Shown: positions 1-12,355 of the stretch, piece by piece
How the letters are laid out: each line of letters opens with the position of its first letter
Position numbering within the stretch: position 1 is the stretch's first letter
DNA from: Diphasiastrum complanatum
Taxonomy: Eukaryota > Streptophyta > Lycopodiopsida > Lycopodiales > Lycopodiaceae
Reading direction: 5' to 3'
NCBI GenBank assembly: GCA_029204225.1
Contig: CM055106.1
Span: 9,844,274-9,908,273, forward strand
Length of the DNA: 64,000 nt
Notes under the pieces: generated by a model
The model's input: the letters and a program-made list of their open reading frames with translations, nothing else
What the model was told of the DNA's origin: nothing
Database searches by the model: none
Made by a program: the position numbers and the translations under genes

Positions 1-262
1 GGGGTTGTTCTCTTTTTCAAGACATGCGAAAACTTTTCTAATATGAGAGTTATAAAATTTCTCTTCATTCTCATATTTTTCCACAATACCAGCCAAATTT
101 GAAGCCAACATTTCAATGGTACTCATAGGATCGATCTTGGTTTTACCAAATTCCAAGTACATCTTAACCCAATGTAATGTATCCAGAAGGTCAGTAACGC
201 AAAGCACTTTATCTTTAGGTCCAGTAGCGTTACAGGTATTGCTATCTGTTCCATTAATAAAA
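1..262 (-). CDS. Partial exon of an unidentified gene
   Basis: Read on the minus strand, one frame stays open from about 262 to the window edge (about 87 codons) without a stop. It has an ordinary globular composition, with segments such as LLDTLHWVKMYLEFGKTK and VEKYENEEKFYNSHIRKVF. A possible splice acceptor (gttgcatag) lies just upstream, and the frame closes in that direction, so this looks like the 5' part of an internal exon continuing off the left edge. I do not recognise the family. It could be a host gene or a decayed element. Confidence 0.4.
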
Positions 263-796
263 CTATGCAACATGATAGTTTTTTTCATGCAAATGATCAA
301 AGTTTGTATAAACAAATTAGGTGGAGGAAGGGGCTCCCGATAACCCAGATCTATAGCGAGAAAACCGAAGCATCCATGTGTTACTAACATGAATGGTAGA
401 AGATACTGATTCTTGTGAGGCGATCACATTTGCATTTGATTGTAGTTGAGAAACTTGACCTTCCGTATCCATTTCTACGCATAGTCATTGCATAGTTATA
501 TGTATAAGTGACGTCCCATTAGTGTGGTGTATCATCCAAACTGTAATGCCTACATCAAAAGAGTAGAAAAAGATTTTGTGATACTGACCATTTTTGTGGA
601 TGATTCGTTGATGATAGGAAACTCCTTGATGTTGATCAAAGACACGAAGAGTTAGATTTCTGAAATGCCTAGGGCTGGAGATCAAAAGAGATCGAACAAA
701 TGGCGAAATGCACTTGAGTCAGTTAGAATACACCAGAAAAGTGCTGAAGTAGTACCACATGATGGACTGCAAAGAGAAGGCCACACCAATGATCCT
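263..796. other. No recognised gene
   Basis: Noncoding-looking sequence between the edge exon and an 18-bp repeat array. Short open frames on both strands lack recognisable motifs. Confidence 0.4.
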
Positions 797-1047
797 TCGG
801 AAAAATTCGAGTCTTTGAAAAAATTTGATCCTTTGGAAACAAAAAATTGAGTCATTGAAAAAATTAGAGTCTTCGAACAAATTCGAGTCTTTGAAAAAAT
901 TGGAGACATTCAAAAAATTCGAGTCTTTGAAAAAATTCGAGTATTAAGAAAATTTGATACTTTGGAAAAAAAAAGAAAAAGCAAGTCTTAAGAAAAGTTG
1001 GAGTCATTGAAAAAATTTGATATTTTGAAAAAATTTGATCCATTGGA
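797..1047. repeat. Degenerate 18-bp minisatellite
   Basis: About a dozen imperfect copies of an 18-bp unit close to ATTCGAGTCTTTGAAAAA, with variants in which TTTGATCC replaces the middle. Because the period is a multiple of three, the minus strand reads as a repeated six-residue FFKDSN-type peptide. That explains the apparent overlapping ORFs, and I see no independent sign of coding. Confidence 0.8.
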
Positions 1048-1471
1048 AGAGACGCTCCATTTGTAGCTACAAATTTGCACTTTCTGACAAAAAGCTTCCA
1101 GACATGCAAAAAGTAAAGGTCAAGCATGTTCAGAGGATCTCCTTCACAGAGAGGGCTCTTTCATTTTTGGCACATATACATGGTATCATAACATTGGACT
1201 GACAACTATTTCCTCTTCAGCACTTTTATCGATTGTACAATTGAGACATAGTTGTATTTAGAAAGGGCCTAAAGGAGATCCTAATATAGGTTGCCTCAGG
1301 GACTTTGCAGGTAGCTTTCCACAATCCCTTCCAAAGGGTCCCATATGGTTTTCCATGTTCAAGAGTCTACATTCAAGATCAAATATAAAAAGGTTGCACA
1401 GGCCTTGAGTTTAACACTGCTGGTTTTCCCTTGGTGATCATAATGTTGCATAAGAAATTGATCCAGCTATC

Positions 1472-1595
<124 letters not shown>

Positions 1596-1860
1596 AATGT
1601 AGTAAATGGAATCAAGCAACAGGAGCAATGTGCCAAATCAAATGAGCGAGCAGAGAGGGGGAGTCGCTGAGTCCCAAGCATTGCAACAAAGGCTGGGATT
1701 CCACGATCCAATGTAAATTGTATTTGTGCTTTATGTCAATCCCATGGAGCGAAAGAGAACGTAAGAACCTCTTTTCTTAACATAAATGCTCCAAAACTTG
1801 CTACCTGCAATCAAAAAATAGGACTTCAGAGTATGTTTCCAATTGATTCATAATAAGATC

Positions 1861-1972
1861 ATTCGGACAAATTTATAACACTGTTGTGGATCAAACCTAC
1901 TAAATGAACACATACTATTCGGACAAATTTTTAACACTGTTGTGGATCAAACCTACTAAATGAACACATACT
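1861..1972. repeat. Tandem duplication of a 56-bp unit
   Basis: Two adjacent copies (1861-1916 and 1917-1972) differ by about one base. This indicates a recent local duplication. Confidence 0.95.
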
Positions 1973-4349
1973 GTGAAATTCCATCCTTTGGATCCAGCCG
2001 CATTACTCAAGACTGCTGTCAGGATTGCTAGCTTTGAAACGCAGATCGTTGCCATGCTAATGTGCACTCTCGCACACTAAGTAGCAAATTTTAGTGGCCA
2101 ACAACTGTAAACTCATTGAAAAAGAAGGTTCTTTGACCTTTGGTTCCTCAATCCCACATACAACCCAACTGATAATGGCTTTCCTATATTTCCCAATACG
2201 ATGAGCTTCGGAGATAACTTTGCCTGAGAAGGGAGTGATTGATTTAGTAAAGGCTTTTGGCTCCGCAACAACTCAAGGATATAACCCTTCCCATGAAGCA
2301 ACAACTTTAGCTACAAACATTCCATCAGAAAGAAGTGATGGACATAGCTCAAAGAAATGACACATTGGCTAGCGTTGGATCAATAAGATAGCAACCATTA
2401 GAATGTAAAAGATTGCTCAAGCAATACTCCAGAGACTCGCCCAGGTAGCACTCCGCGTACCAAGCTCAAATTCAGAATTTGATGTAGTTTGATGCTGGAA
2501 ATGCGCTCAAACAACACTCATTGTTATTAGAACTTGCTCAGAGCAGATTGCTCTCACATAGTTGTTTCCTATCGGCAAGATTGAGACTTTTTAAGTGTAC
2601 TTCAGAGGCAGCACTGAGGAATTTGTTGAACAATAGTTGATAGACATGAAGACTCCTCACGTATCAGCAATTAAGGTGAATTCAATGAGTAGTGCGCTCA
2701 GAGTCAACATAACAATATCTATGAGCTTCTACTCAGAACCAGCATGAATCATTGCACAAACAGAGTGAGGAATAATGGAGGGTCTGTAATCAAAATGCGT
2801 AATCAACGCTCAGTTTCCAATAGGAAATTGATTTATCTATGCCCCAGGTCTGCCATAGAGATTATAGGCAGAAATAGTGCTCTCAGATACTCTTGAGAAT
2901 GCACCCAACAGCTGTCTCGGGAGTGATCAGATATCTGCCTCAGAATTGAGTATTAGGACTGCATTCATGCGTGTCTCAAGGAAGGAAGGAATGTTTGGCT
3001 CAGCAGAGGTGTAATTAGCTCAACGATAATTTGACTTCCCTAGCTCTCACCGACCACCATTCAAATTCAATGATGGAGCTGCAAGCACAATGGAATGGCT
3101 CTTCATGATTAGCAATGGAATCTCAAACCAACACATGATTTATGTAAGGTTTCTTACTCAGTGATGGTTGAACAGCTTCACAGATGATTCAAGAGATCAC
3201 TTCAGAGACAAAGATTAGCAAGAAATGTGTAATGATGAGTGGTGCCTCAGAAGAGCAACCAATAGAAAATGTGTAATGCCTCCTGATTTCAGTCAATGGC
3301 TTTGTTGGTTTATGCTTTGCACTTGCACACATTAACTCAACCACATGTGGCAGAAGAATGCACATTTATCCCTGCAGATTGACCTATGGGGAGAATGTTG
3401 AATCCAGTAGCTTACTCATTGGAACTCTGGCTTAGGTGCAAGCTCAAAATGATTGAATGGCCAATCCTAGCAGCAGCAGCAGCATGTATGATCGATAATA
3501 TAAAATAATTATGGCTATGGATCCAGAGCATATGCGCATCCATACATGCAAGGAAGAAAAACAGCAGCATTCTAGTGGTTTTTACTTCAAGATGGCTTCA
3601 TGTGGCAATGTCCTCAAAATATCCTATCAACGAAGCCCGCCCCAATCACCACTCTTGCTCTCCCAAACCCTAATTCTTAACCCACCTCTAACCTTACTCG
3701 TACTCTAAACCATAAACCTAACACTATTTTCTCTCTTTTTTCACTCCCTAAAGTCTATGTTACATTTTCCAAAGAACGTTCGTAGCTCTCCCCGACCTTG
3801 GTTCTATCTCCACACCCCCCCTATCTCACAAAATATGGATGACAAAAATATCCAAAATAGTCAATAAGATTCTTAACACTTCAAGCTTGAGATCTAATAA
3901 GAACAGAGCCCCAATGGCTGGAGCTACCAACAAAAGTCCTTCAAGAGCGATCCAAACATACAGTTCCAAATGCTATACCAACTGCTTTGATTTATAATTC
4001 CATGCAACGGCTATTTATAAGAAATATTATTATCCACTTGATGCCCCAGATTTGAAGTGTTGTTTAGAAAAGTTTTCAAAACTTATAATAGAGCCATGAT
4101 ATATGACATATTCGTTAGTCAAAGAGAAACAAAAAGAACACATACACCAAATGAATCCGCCAAGAAAACTCATCTGTTTAGAGAGACACCATGCACCTCT
4201 TGCCACAGAAACAAAGGAACACCACATGGCAAACAACTTGAAAAACTATTGTGCGTTACAATGCCCGTAATAGAATAGAGTGCACCCATTTTTTACTCCC
4301 AAAAGGCCTCTTAAAGAATAGAGTGCCCCAAGACTATGATAGCAAGAAA
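1973..4349. other. No recognised gene
   Basis: No domain or splice-supported exon is recognised. Minus-strand frames at 2113-2304 stay open in two registers but match nothing I know. Much of 2400-3400 has a loosely repetitive CTCAGAG/CTCAA texture, suggestive of a very decayed repeat, and there is a short AGC run near 3470. Confidence 0.4.
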
Positions 4350-4393
4350 GCACGCCATGGAAATGTTCTATGCACGCCATGGAAATGTTCTAT
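4350..4393. repeat. Perfect 22-bp tandem duplication
   Basis: Two identical adjacent copies of a 22-bp unit beginning GCACGCCATGGAAATG (4350-4371 and 4372-4393). Confidence 0.95.
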
Positions 4394-4784
4394 TACCTCT
4401 ATTGAATTCTTCAATAGGTCATCTTAGGTCGTCCTCAACCATCCAAGAGGCTAAAATCTGGGCGAGGTCCAATTTAGGATACAACATCAACAATTTGAAT
4501 ACGTAGAGCAACTTCTATAGCAATCTTTGTAGCATTGGCCATCACAGCATCAGCATTAGCATTGGCCATCAAGAATAATAGCAAGCTGAAGTGCAATTTT
4601 GAGGATTGGCAAGAACAATACATATAAAACAAATGCTTAGTAGAAATGCCCGCAAGAATGGTAGTAAATTGAAAATGATGGCAAGAAAACGATGGCAAGA
4701 ACATTTCGCGCGTTGTCATTCTCAAGCTGGCTCAAACATTGAAGAAGCTTCAACTGATCAAAATTAACTCGCAACGTTTTCACA

Positions 4785-5240
4785 TCTTCAGTCCGCGCGC
4801 TCTCCTTCTCGACTTTGTTCACAATCTGCAGATGCTTTAAATGGAGAGCCTGCAATGCTTTCAGCGCTTTCAGATATTCATTCCACTCGTTCTCCTCCTC
4901 GAGCTCGTTCAAATTTTGGGGATGGAGAGATTTCAAAACTTTCAGATTTTCAGTCCACGGGTTTTGCTTCTCGAGCTCGCTTGAGTCATGAAATCACTCT
5001 AAATACCTGAGCCCTCCAAGTATATAAAGATTATCCCTCCACTTGTTCTTCCTCTCGAGGTTGCTAAAATGAAGACACGTTATATCGAAAGCTTTCTAGC
5101 ATATCAGATACTCAGTCAACTCGTTCTGCATTTGGAGCTCGCTAAATCCCAAAAGCTGTTTAAAATAGAAAGCTTTCAGCGCTTCCAAATATTTAGTGAT
5201 CTACGAGTTCTCCTCCTCGAGCTCGATCAAATTCTAAAAA
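4785..5240. repeat. Degenerate minisatellite, period about 75-93 bp
   Basis: A core close to CCACTCGTTCTCCTCCTCGAG recurs in diverged form near 4788, 4881, 4956, 5037, 5115 and 5202, each followed by CTCG(C/T)T-like sequence and preceded by TTTCAG-rich sequence. The minus strand is partly open (4637-4936) and reads as a Leu/Glu/Lys-rich, coiled-coil-like peptide. It may be a decayed repeat-protein gene or simply a minisatellite; stops and frame changes argue against an intact gene. Confidence 0.55.
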
Positions 5241-8200
5241 GACTATTGCTCAACGATGGCCTTTCCGGAAGGATTCCCTTTCATAATGATTTTCAAAGAG
5301 AAGTTTTGCAGCTTTCTTACTTCACACACAATAGTGAGGCTTTTATAGAAGGATCGCCTTTCAATGTGACTTCCAAGGAGAAAAATTTCTACTCTTTCAG
5401 TCCATAGACAGTAGCGAAGGAGCTCATGCAATATTGAATGCTTAAAAATCATGGTTCATTTTAAAAAACTGTGGTAGCGATCAATTGACTCCATTACTTC
5501 CAATCTGACCTGCCCTCAGATGGCAGAAGGCGACAATGGAACTTGATTTTCTGCTCAATTGGCAATGCTCAATGTTGATTTTGAAAGGTTAGAATCCAAT
5601 GCTCATATAACACATTATCTCACTCAGAAAGTGACACTCAAAATTCACATAACTTGGCTTTTAAAGCAGCGCTTAATCATCAGTGGTCTTAGTGCGCACT
5701 AATGCCTCCAACCAGTGCCTAAAACTTATGATCTATCATGAAGAAGATGCTCAATCAGCTCTCAACAAAATCATAGCAAGCAAGTAGAGAACATGTTGCA
5801 CTCTTCCATTGCTCCATAATAGTCGGCGATGGCCTGCTCAAGGATTTGTAAATCTGATGTGTATGAAGTATTGAGCTCTCTTTGTAGCCCAGAGGAACTC
5901 TGATTTCTAGCAGGGATGGCACATAAGCTCACTTCGAGGCTAGAGAGTTCATGATTCATAGAGTGGACAGCGTATGCATGGGCGCATGCTTCTGGTAGGT
6001 TGAAAACTTGAAAATCGCTTCAGACTTCTCTGAATTCTGATTTTCCGCAACAATGTTGGGTTACTTGAGCGTGCTTCTCAAGGCAAGAGCGCTTCAGATT
6101 TTCAATGGAGATGACCAATGCAAGCACTCACAATCTTGTGAGAACGAGCGAGCGAGAGAGTGAAGTGGCCCGTAATTAGATATTTATTATTTCTCGTTAC
6201 GATATTTAATTATTAATCGTGAAACTCGCAAATCATTAATCACTCATTCATTATAAAGCCTTAATCATGGACTGGCACTTGGAGGAGGGATATGGATGCA
6301 TGGGAAGGAGGGCCATGCATGCTTTTTTCATATATGCATCCCCCTCCCCATCATTTTTAGTTAAAAAAGTGTGCATGCATGGGTGAGGGGAGGAGGATGC
6401 ATGGGTGCACCCATACACATGCACAAATATATATATATATATATATATAGATAGATAAAGATTGATTTTTTTTTCTATCAAGCAAGAGCCTGTTGACAAA
6501 TTCGGCTATGATCTTGTCTCAATCATAGGACTTGGGTGTTTTGGCATTAGTGATTGCAACTCCACACACTGCATCTCCTCATTTATATTCACGAGGTTAT
6601 CCATGGAAAGTGGTATAATCACTACATAGAGTTATAAATGGTTGTGTTTGTTATGCTGTATTCTGCAAAGCCATTTTCTTAGCCAAATGATGGACACAGA
6701 ACTTGATCATGAAACTATGAAACATGTAGACATGGAACAAAGATCTAAGCTGTAGACTACGACATTGTGTGTTGTTCTTTAGCATGATGCAGGAGACAAC
6801 TAGGAGTATGTCTAGCCCTGTTTCTAATGATAGAGCTCTCAGTTGGGATAGCAACAAGCCTAATCATAGTAGGAGACAACACTCTGAAGCTATTCTATGA
6901 AACAACATGTGGTCTGAGATGGAAAAATGGGCCAATAAGCACAACTAACCAACCTAAACTCGGGGGCAGAAGGGCCCAAGGAGGGGCCTTTCTAGAAGTT
7001 TTTCTAAAAACTTTATCTTCTCTTCACCATAATTATTTTTAAATTGCACTTTCAAAGTCCAGAATCTACATTTTAAATTTTTGAAAAAAAGAAGGGGAAG
7101 AGAGGCGCACAGATTCCACGCAGGGAGGTGTCTCTTTTTTTTTTCATGAAAAGATAAAAATGATAATACGTTTGTGGGAGCCATCATGTTCGTGGGGTAT
7201 TGCACAATGGTGTGAACACTTTCCCTTAGCAAGGACATGCCACAAGGAGTTTTTTATGTCATTGAGAAACCCATATTTTCCATACAACTACATTTTCTAT
7301 CATTAAATGCCTATTGTAGGTGATTCAAGTTCAAATTTGGCATATATGTAGTAGAACTTCTCCACATATATAGACACTAACCATGAACACAGAGATGGTG
7401 CATGTGAAACTTTTGAAACAAGGAATATTGTAGTCAAGATAGGTTCCTTTTTAGTTACAATTGTTCAGTTGGAAAATCAAATTTGAAAATCACATTTACT
7501 TGATTTGGAGTGGAGTTTCTCGGTGTGGACTCCTCCATAGCAGATGCATTGGTTCTTTGTAGCTCGAATTCATCTCATGACTCTGATAAGAGCCTTCTAA
7601 TGGATCATACCAAGATCAGCCATGTATTGGTCCATGCTTGAAGTGGACTTAATCATGCAAAGAACTTCATTCTTCTGGAAACTATGGTTTTAGCTTTGTG
7701 TGTGTGGTTAGTTTTATGCAAAATGACCGTCAAATAAAACTTAAAGTAGATTATCAGTTGTGAAAGAGACATGCAACACATTATGAATGTTCAAGTCCAT
7801 ACAACCTTTCAAAAGCAATGTACAACTAATAAAATGTCCATGAAGAATTTGGGATAACACATTACACCTTGTAAACAATCAAAATCTATGGGCCATAAAA
7901 GTACTCTCAGTCATAAAAACATTCATTTACACTTGGGAAAAGTGCTTTTAGTGATCTTTACACCCAGAGTCAACAACTATTTAATTATGACTTGGCCTAA
8001 CAGACTGACTAAAATTTTACAGTCATTCTACTGATTGCAAAGGTCACTACAAAGACCATTAATTTCTTCAATACTTAAAGATATCTACCGCGTTGCACAT
8101 TGTTTTTTACACAAGTATAGCACACATTCCTTGGAAGCCATTTTCCCAATACTAGTTGGAGGTAAAAGAGAAGCATCCCCTTCAATTAATAACATATTTA

Positions 8201-8317
8201 TATACATCCAAATGTACCACAACACAAACTTGTAATTACAAACCATAAATTTTCCAATAGACTTGGCATAGGACCTAAAAGGCTTTTTTTTTACATAAAC
8301 ATCTGGTTTACCCCCCA
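5241..8317. other. No recognised gene
   Basis: Long noncoding-looking stretch. A minus-strand ORF at 5771-5959 has a plausible protein composition but no recognised family or splice sites. A (TA)n tract lies at 6427-6449. No element termini were found. Confidence 0.4.
6427..6449. repeat. (TA)n microsatellite
   Basis: A short AT dinucleotide tract followed by two GATA units. Confidence 0.9.
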
Positions 8318-8325
8318 ATCCGTAC

Positions 8326-9117
8326 CATAGTTGCAGCGAATCTCGATTCGCTGGGTCTGCGATTCGTGGGTCGCAATTCTGCGAATCGCGATTTGCGACC
8401 CAGAATCGCAAAAAAAAAAAAAAAAATTGGAAAAATAGCTTATTGCTGAAAGTTTTTTTAGGGGATCAATGGTCAAACCAGCGTTTTGCCTCTCAGAAGT
8501 GCAGTAGATGAGGCACAAACAGATCTTATTTTCAGTAGCTATCCGGTTGTCATTTGCTCTGGTTTTCAGTAAATGTTAATGCTACAGTTTGGACTATCAA
8601 CTGTATGGATGATGATCACTTTTGCAATTGGTTCACTGGAGATGTGAGTGCAATGTACATACAGTTGGGGGCATAAATATTGGGCCCTTCTCGGCGCGCG
8701 GTGGCATTTTTATCTACAATGTCTAAGAAGCTCTAGGGGGTTCGGGGGACAGTAGCCCCCCGGGAAACGGGGGGTTCGGGGGGCGGTAGCCCCCTGGTGG
8801 GGGGTTTGGGGGGCAACGCCCCCCAACGGCGGGGTCCGGGGGCTGCCGGTAGACCCGGCCCCGATGGTAAGGCCTCTTCATGATTTGGCCTTCCAACTCC
8901 CCGAGTGAAAAACACACTTTTTGGTGTTTCGCACCCAAAACAGTCGGCAAACTACATAATCATAATCCCCTCGATCAGAGCTTTCATCTGATACCCATAT
9001 TGCCTAAAAAAATTTCAAAAAAAAAAAAATCGATTCTACACGATTCTGGGAAAATCCCGAATCGCGAATCGGAATCGCAATTCTGAATCGCGATTTGGGA
9101 ATCGCGCTGCAACTATG
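8326..9117. mobile_element. Non-autonomous hAT-like element with perfect 8-bp duplication
   Basis: A complete 792-bp insertion. It starts CATAGTTGCAGCG and ends with the exact reverse complement CGCTGCAACTATG (13-bp terminal inverted repeat). The flanks are identical 8-bp duplications ATCCGTAC at 8318-8325 and 9118-9125. Eight-bp duplications are characteristic of hAT-type transposition. Subterminal regions carry many short GAATCGCGATTC-like palindromic motifs near both ends, as hAT ends often do for transposase binding. The interior has no transposase, so it must be mobilised in trans. P elements also make 8-bp duplications, but hAT is the more common plant source. Confidence 0.9.
8737..8862. 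repeat. G/C-rich repeat inside the hAT-like element
   Basis: Three or so diverged copies of a unit containing GGGGGTTCGGGGG followed by GTAGCCCCC. Runs of G followed by runs of C can form hairpins or G-quadruplexes. This contrasts sharply with the AT-rich surroundings. Proline-rich ORFs on the minus strand here are composition artefacts. Confidence 0.8.
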
Positions 9118-9125
9118 ATCCGTAC

Positions 9126-10310
9126 ATCCATTCACAATGACACGAGAAAGAAGCTGTCCTACAATCTTGTCTAGAGAATGATAGAATATAAATTTTCTTA
9201 TCAAATAACAATTTTGCCAAATTTATAAGTGAACCCTTTTTAATGACTCCCCAAGAAAACCATTTGGCTTTCCTATTTTGTAATCTTGTCATGGCATCAA
9301 GAACAATTCCCAGTTGGGCCAACTATCATTCACAACTTTGATCTAAATTTATAGTAATCAAGCAAATAATAATGACCTCTTACATCGTTCCTCTAAGTAC
9401 TTCAAGCTTGGTTGACTCAACATTCCAATTTTGATTATTATTTTTTATGCATAACGCGACAATGTTTGAAGGTGAGCATGGTAGAAAATCTTCAACTGGA
9501 TATCTTAAGAGTCATGTTTATCAATGTTTTGAAAAAGCCTTAGCAAGTAGGACATAATCTAGGTCACAAAATCCCATACCCTCCATCTTCCACTACAACT
9601 GTACAAACTTTTCAACGAATGCAATGTACATTTTCGTCCCATGAAAACCGCCCTTTGATTTTAAAAGCTCTAGAGGCATTTGGATCCAGTCATGATAGAT
9701 ATGTAGAGTACTAATACTAAAGAATAAAATGTCTTAACACAAAATTGTGTCCATGAAAGACCGATAAGGACCTAACTATTTAGTCATTTTGTTCTAAAAC
9801 TTTTCATATATCCAATATTTCTCTCTTGAATTTCCACTCCAATTACTCACATATCTAACTTTTCTTAATGAAATCCATGTTACATTGTGATATTTTGTCC
9901 AAGTTGGCATGTCTCCAAAACATACAAACATAGCATCAATCAACACCACAAATAATGTTGTTTTCTAGAATTTATTACGATAGAAAATCACGAAAAAAAT
10001 TTGTGTCAACTTTCAGAATGTCGAATGATCTGTCAAAAATGATGCTGAAAATCGTGTCGGAAAGGTTTTATCAGATTCCAACACGTTGGAATCCACCAAA
10101 TACCAATTGGCATTGTGCCAAATTGATTTTCAAATTTTCTGTCATACTCTGATGGATGTCAAAATCTGACGTCCATGTGGAATTTGATTTGGAAATATTT
10201 AAAATGTATGGGATATCAGATTTTGACATAATTTTACCAATGTCAGATTCTGAAACCCATTGTGAATTTTTGACAAACAGAGGCATTTATAAATCCATCA
10301 AGAATTTCCA
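9126..10310. other. No recognised gene
   Basis: No coding motif is recognised. From about 9960 the sequence is rich in GTCGAAA/CTGACATTC-like motifs that grade into the 76-bp repeat to the right. Confidence 0.4.
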
Positions 10311-10438
10311 ACACCCCTTTGACAAATTTTTTAGAGTTTTCATTATGTGTCGAAATCCAATGCAAAGTTACCAATGTCGTATTCAGACACCCCTTCGACA
10401 AATTTTTAAGGATTTTCATTAGGTGTCGAAATTTGATA
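10311..10438. repeat. Diverged direct repeat, 76-bp spacing
   Basis: Segments starting ACACCCCTTTGACAAATTTT at 10311 and ACACCCCTTCGACAAATTTT at 10387 are about 50 bp long each, both running into a TGTCGAAAT motif. Confidence 0.75.
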
Positions 10439-10618
10439 GATATATAGGGTGTCGAAAATCTGACATTCGTGAAAAGAATATTTATTATATTTTGTGCATT
10501 GTTTATGCACATTTTTTTTGGAGGATAGGATTTGGTGGAGAGCATGCATTGGAGAGGAGCTGGTTGGAAGCATGTATTAGAGTTTTAAGATGAGGTTAGT
10601 GATTATTATTAATAATTA

Positions 10619-10756
<138 letters not shown>

Positions 10757-11410
10757 GAATACAACTTGATATATTTCAAAAATCTTTAAATAAGATAATG
10801 CGTAATAAAAATACAATCAGATTCAATTCAACACAAATAACTAGGAATACATGTGGATGCCGAAAAACCTCTTTGCCAAAGTAACCTAGATAATCAACAT
10901 CGACAATTTTAGTAAATCTTGAGCAAACATAGTTTAGGTTTAGGATTGGGAACAATGATGGCATATGTCAATTCTAAACTGCAAATTTTATTTTCATGTT
11001 TGTGCAGGTAAGTTAGTTCATTCATGTATGTTTGTGAAGCTAATCAGACGGATAATCTAGGGATGAGGGCACAAATGTCAATAAGGTAAATATATGTGAA
11101 GTTAATTTAGCATATTAATGTATGATGAATTTTGTGCAAGTTAACTACTATAGTTTATTAGGAGAAACAACTTAATTGCAATTTTTCGTAGGTTAACCAT
11201 TATCAAGAACAAATGTGGTGCACCTGCATGAGATGCGATGGGCAAGTAATGTGTCAAAGACGCATTGTCAATGATCACTTGTAATAGCATGGAAGTAGAG
11301 TGGATGGTCAGAACTCTAAATCATAAGAGATTGAGGTTTGCTGTAAAAGCTAACACACTTATTTAATTTCTTGAATATTAGAATATTTAGATAACCATTG
11401 ATGGAATAAC

Positions 11411-11977
11411 ATGTTTTTGATTTGTCGAAATAACACGTTCTTTGTTGGCTTTTTAAGGCACATCATCGAATGCCATTATGGTCTTGAACCATTGAATTCC
11501 AAGCGAAGAGAAGTCTTGATACAAATGAGAGAACAAAGAATGAAACAAATAGAAGAAGCTAGTAGATTACCGCATACATCTGATGAGGAAGACATTATAA
11601 TTGAAGATGATACTCATGATGACACTGAGGTAATATATGGTGAAGCATTGCATAATATGTTTGAATCATATTTTTCAACCAACAATGACAATGAACATGC
11701 ACACACAACGAGTGGTGACAATATGGATGAAAGTGAAGAATTGCACAGTGATGAAAATGAGATATTACAACGTAAAAAAATCGATGCACCCTCACATGTC
11801 AAAAATGTAATAAGACACATTAGATCTCCAACTAGCTATGCACATCCCTTGTGCAACTCATTCAGCAAAGATGACAATTTGAGTGATTTAAAAGCCCACA
11901 GTTGGTTGAAGATGCTGCAATTTATTCTTCCAATTTCTATTCAAGGCATATGGGATCTTAACACTTCAAATTCATGA
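11411..11977 (+). pseudogene. 188-codon ORF, possible CACTA transposase remnant
   Basis: One of the longest clean ORFs outside the retroelements. The first part is basic (MREQRMKQIEEASR), the middle is acidic (EEDIIIEDDTHDDTE, then a Glu/Asp-rich stretch), and the C-terminal part reads DNLSDLKAHSWLKMLQFILP. That last motif resembles the LKSHDxHxLxxxLLP block that precedes the DUF4218 region in En/Spm (CACTA) transposases. The similarity is my recollection of that family and is modest; no catalytic residues or termini are visible. It could be an unrelated plant gene. Confidence 0.3.
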
Positions 11978-11980
11978 TTA

Positions 11981-12355
11981 ATGGTTATCATCGAAGCATT
12001 TGGATTGAGCAACAAAGTGACCATCAAACAACATGACAAAATCTTCAAACCAGCACAGCCAGATGCAATGCTAAAATATGATTCTAAAGAATTGGATAGA
12101 TCATCCAATTTATTGCGATGTCGAATAAGCAGACAAACAAGATATTGCGATTTGATTGTCAAAAAGCAATATGGTGTTTCATCCATCTCTTCTTCAGCCA
12201 TCTTTTCTCTTTCATGGGAACAAGGATTACAATCAGAAGCTAACCAAATAGAATATGAGCTATGGGGATCTCCATTGCTAGGTCTCATGTGCCCTATCCA
12301 CATGAATCAATGCTCATGTTCATATCTTGTACTCTTCATTTCATTACTAATGTGA
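11981..12355 (+). other. Open frame of unknown nature
   Basis: A 124-codon frame directly follows the previous ORF, with an equally long open frame on the opposite strand. I recognise nothing in either reading. It could be the continuation of the decayed element at 11.4 kb. Confidence 0.2.

Noticed and set aside
2113-2304. Possible host exon on the minus strand
   Set aside because: Two overlapping frames look protein-like, but no splice sites or family could be named; left as unassigned sequence.
8723-8950. Proline/glycine-rich ORFs on the minus strand
   Set aside because: They come from the G/C-rich repeat inside a non-autonomous transposon; overlapping frames are equally open and there is no homology signal.
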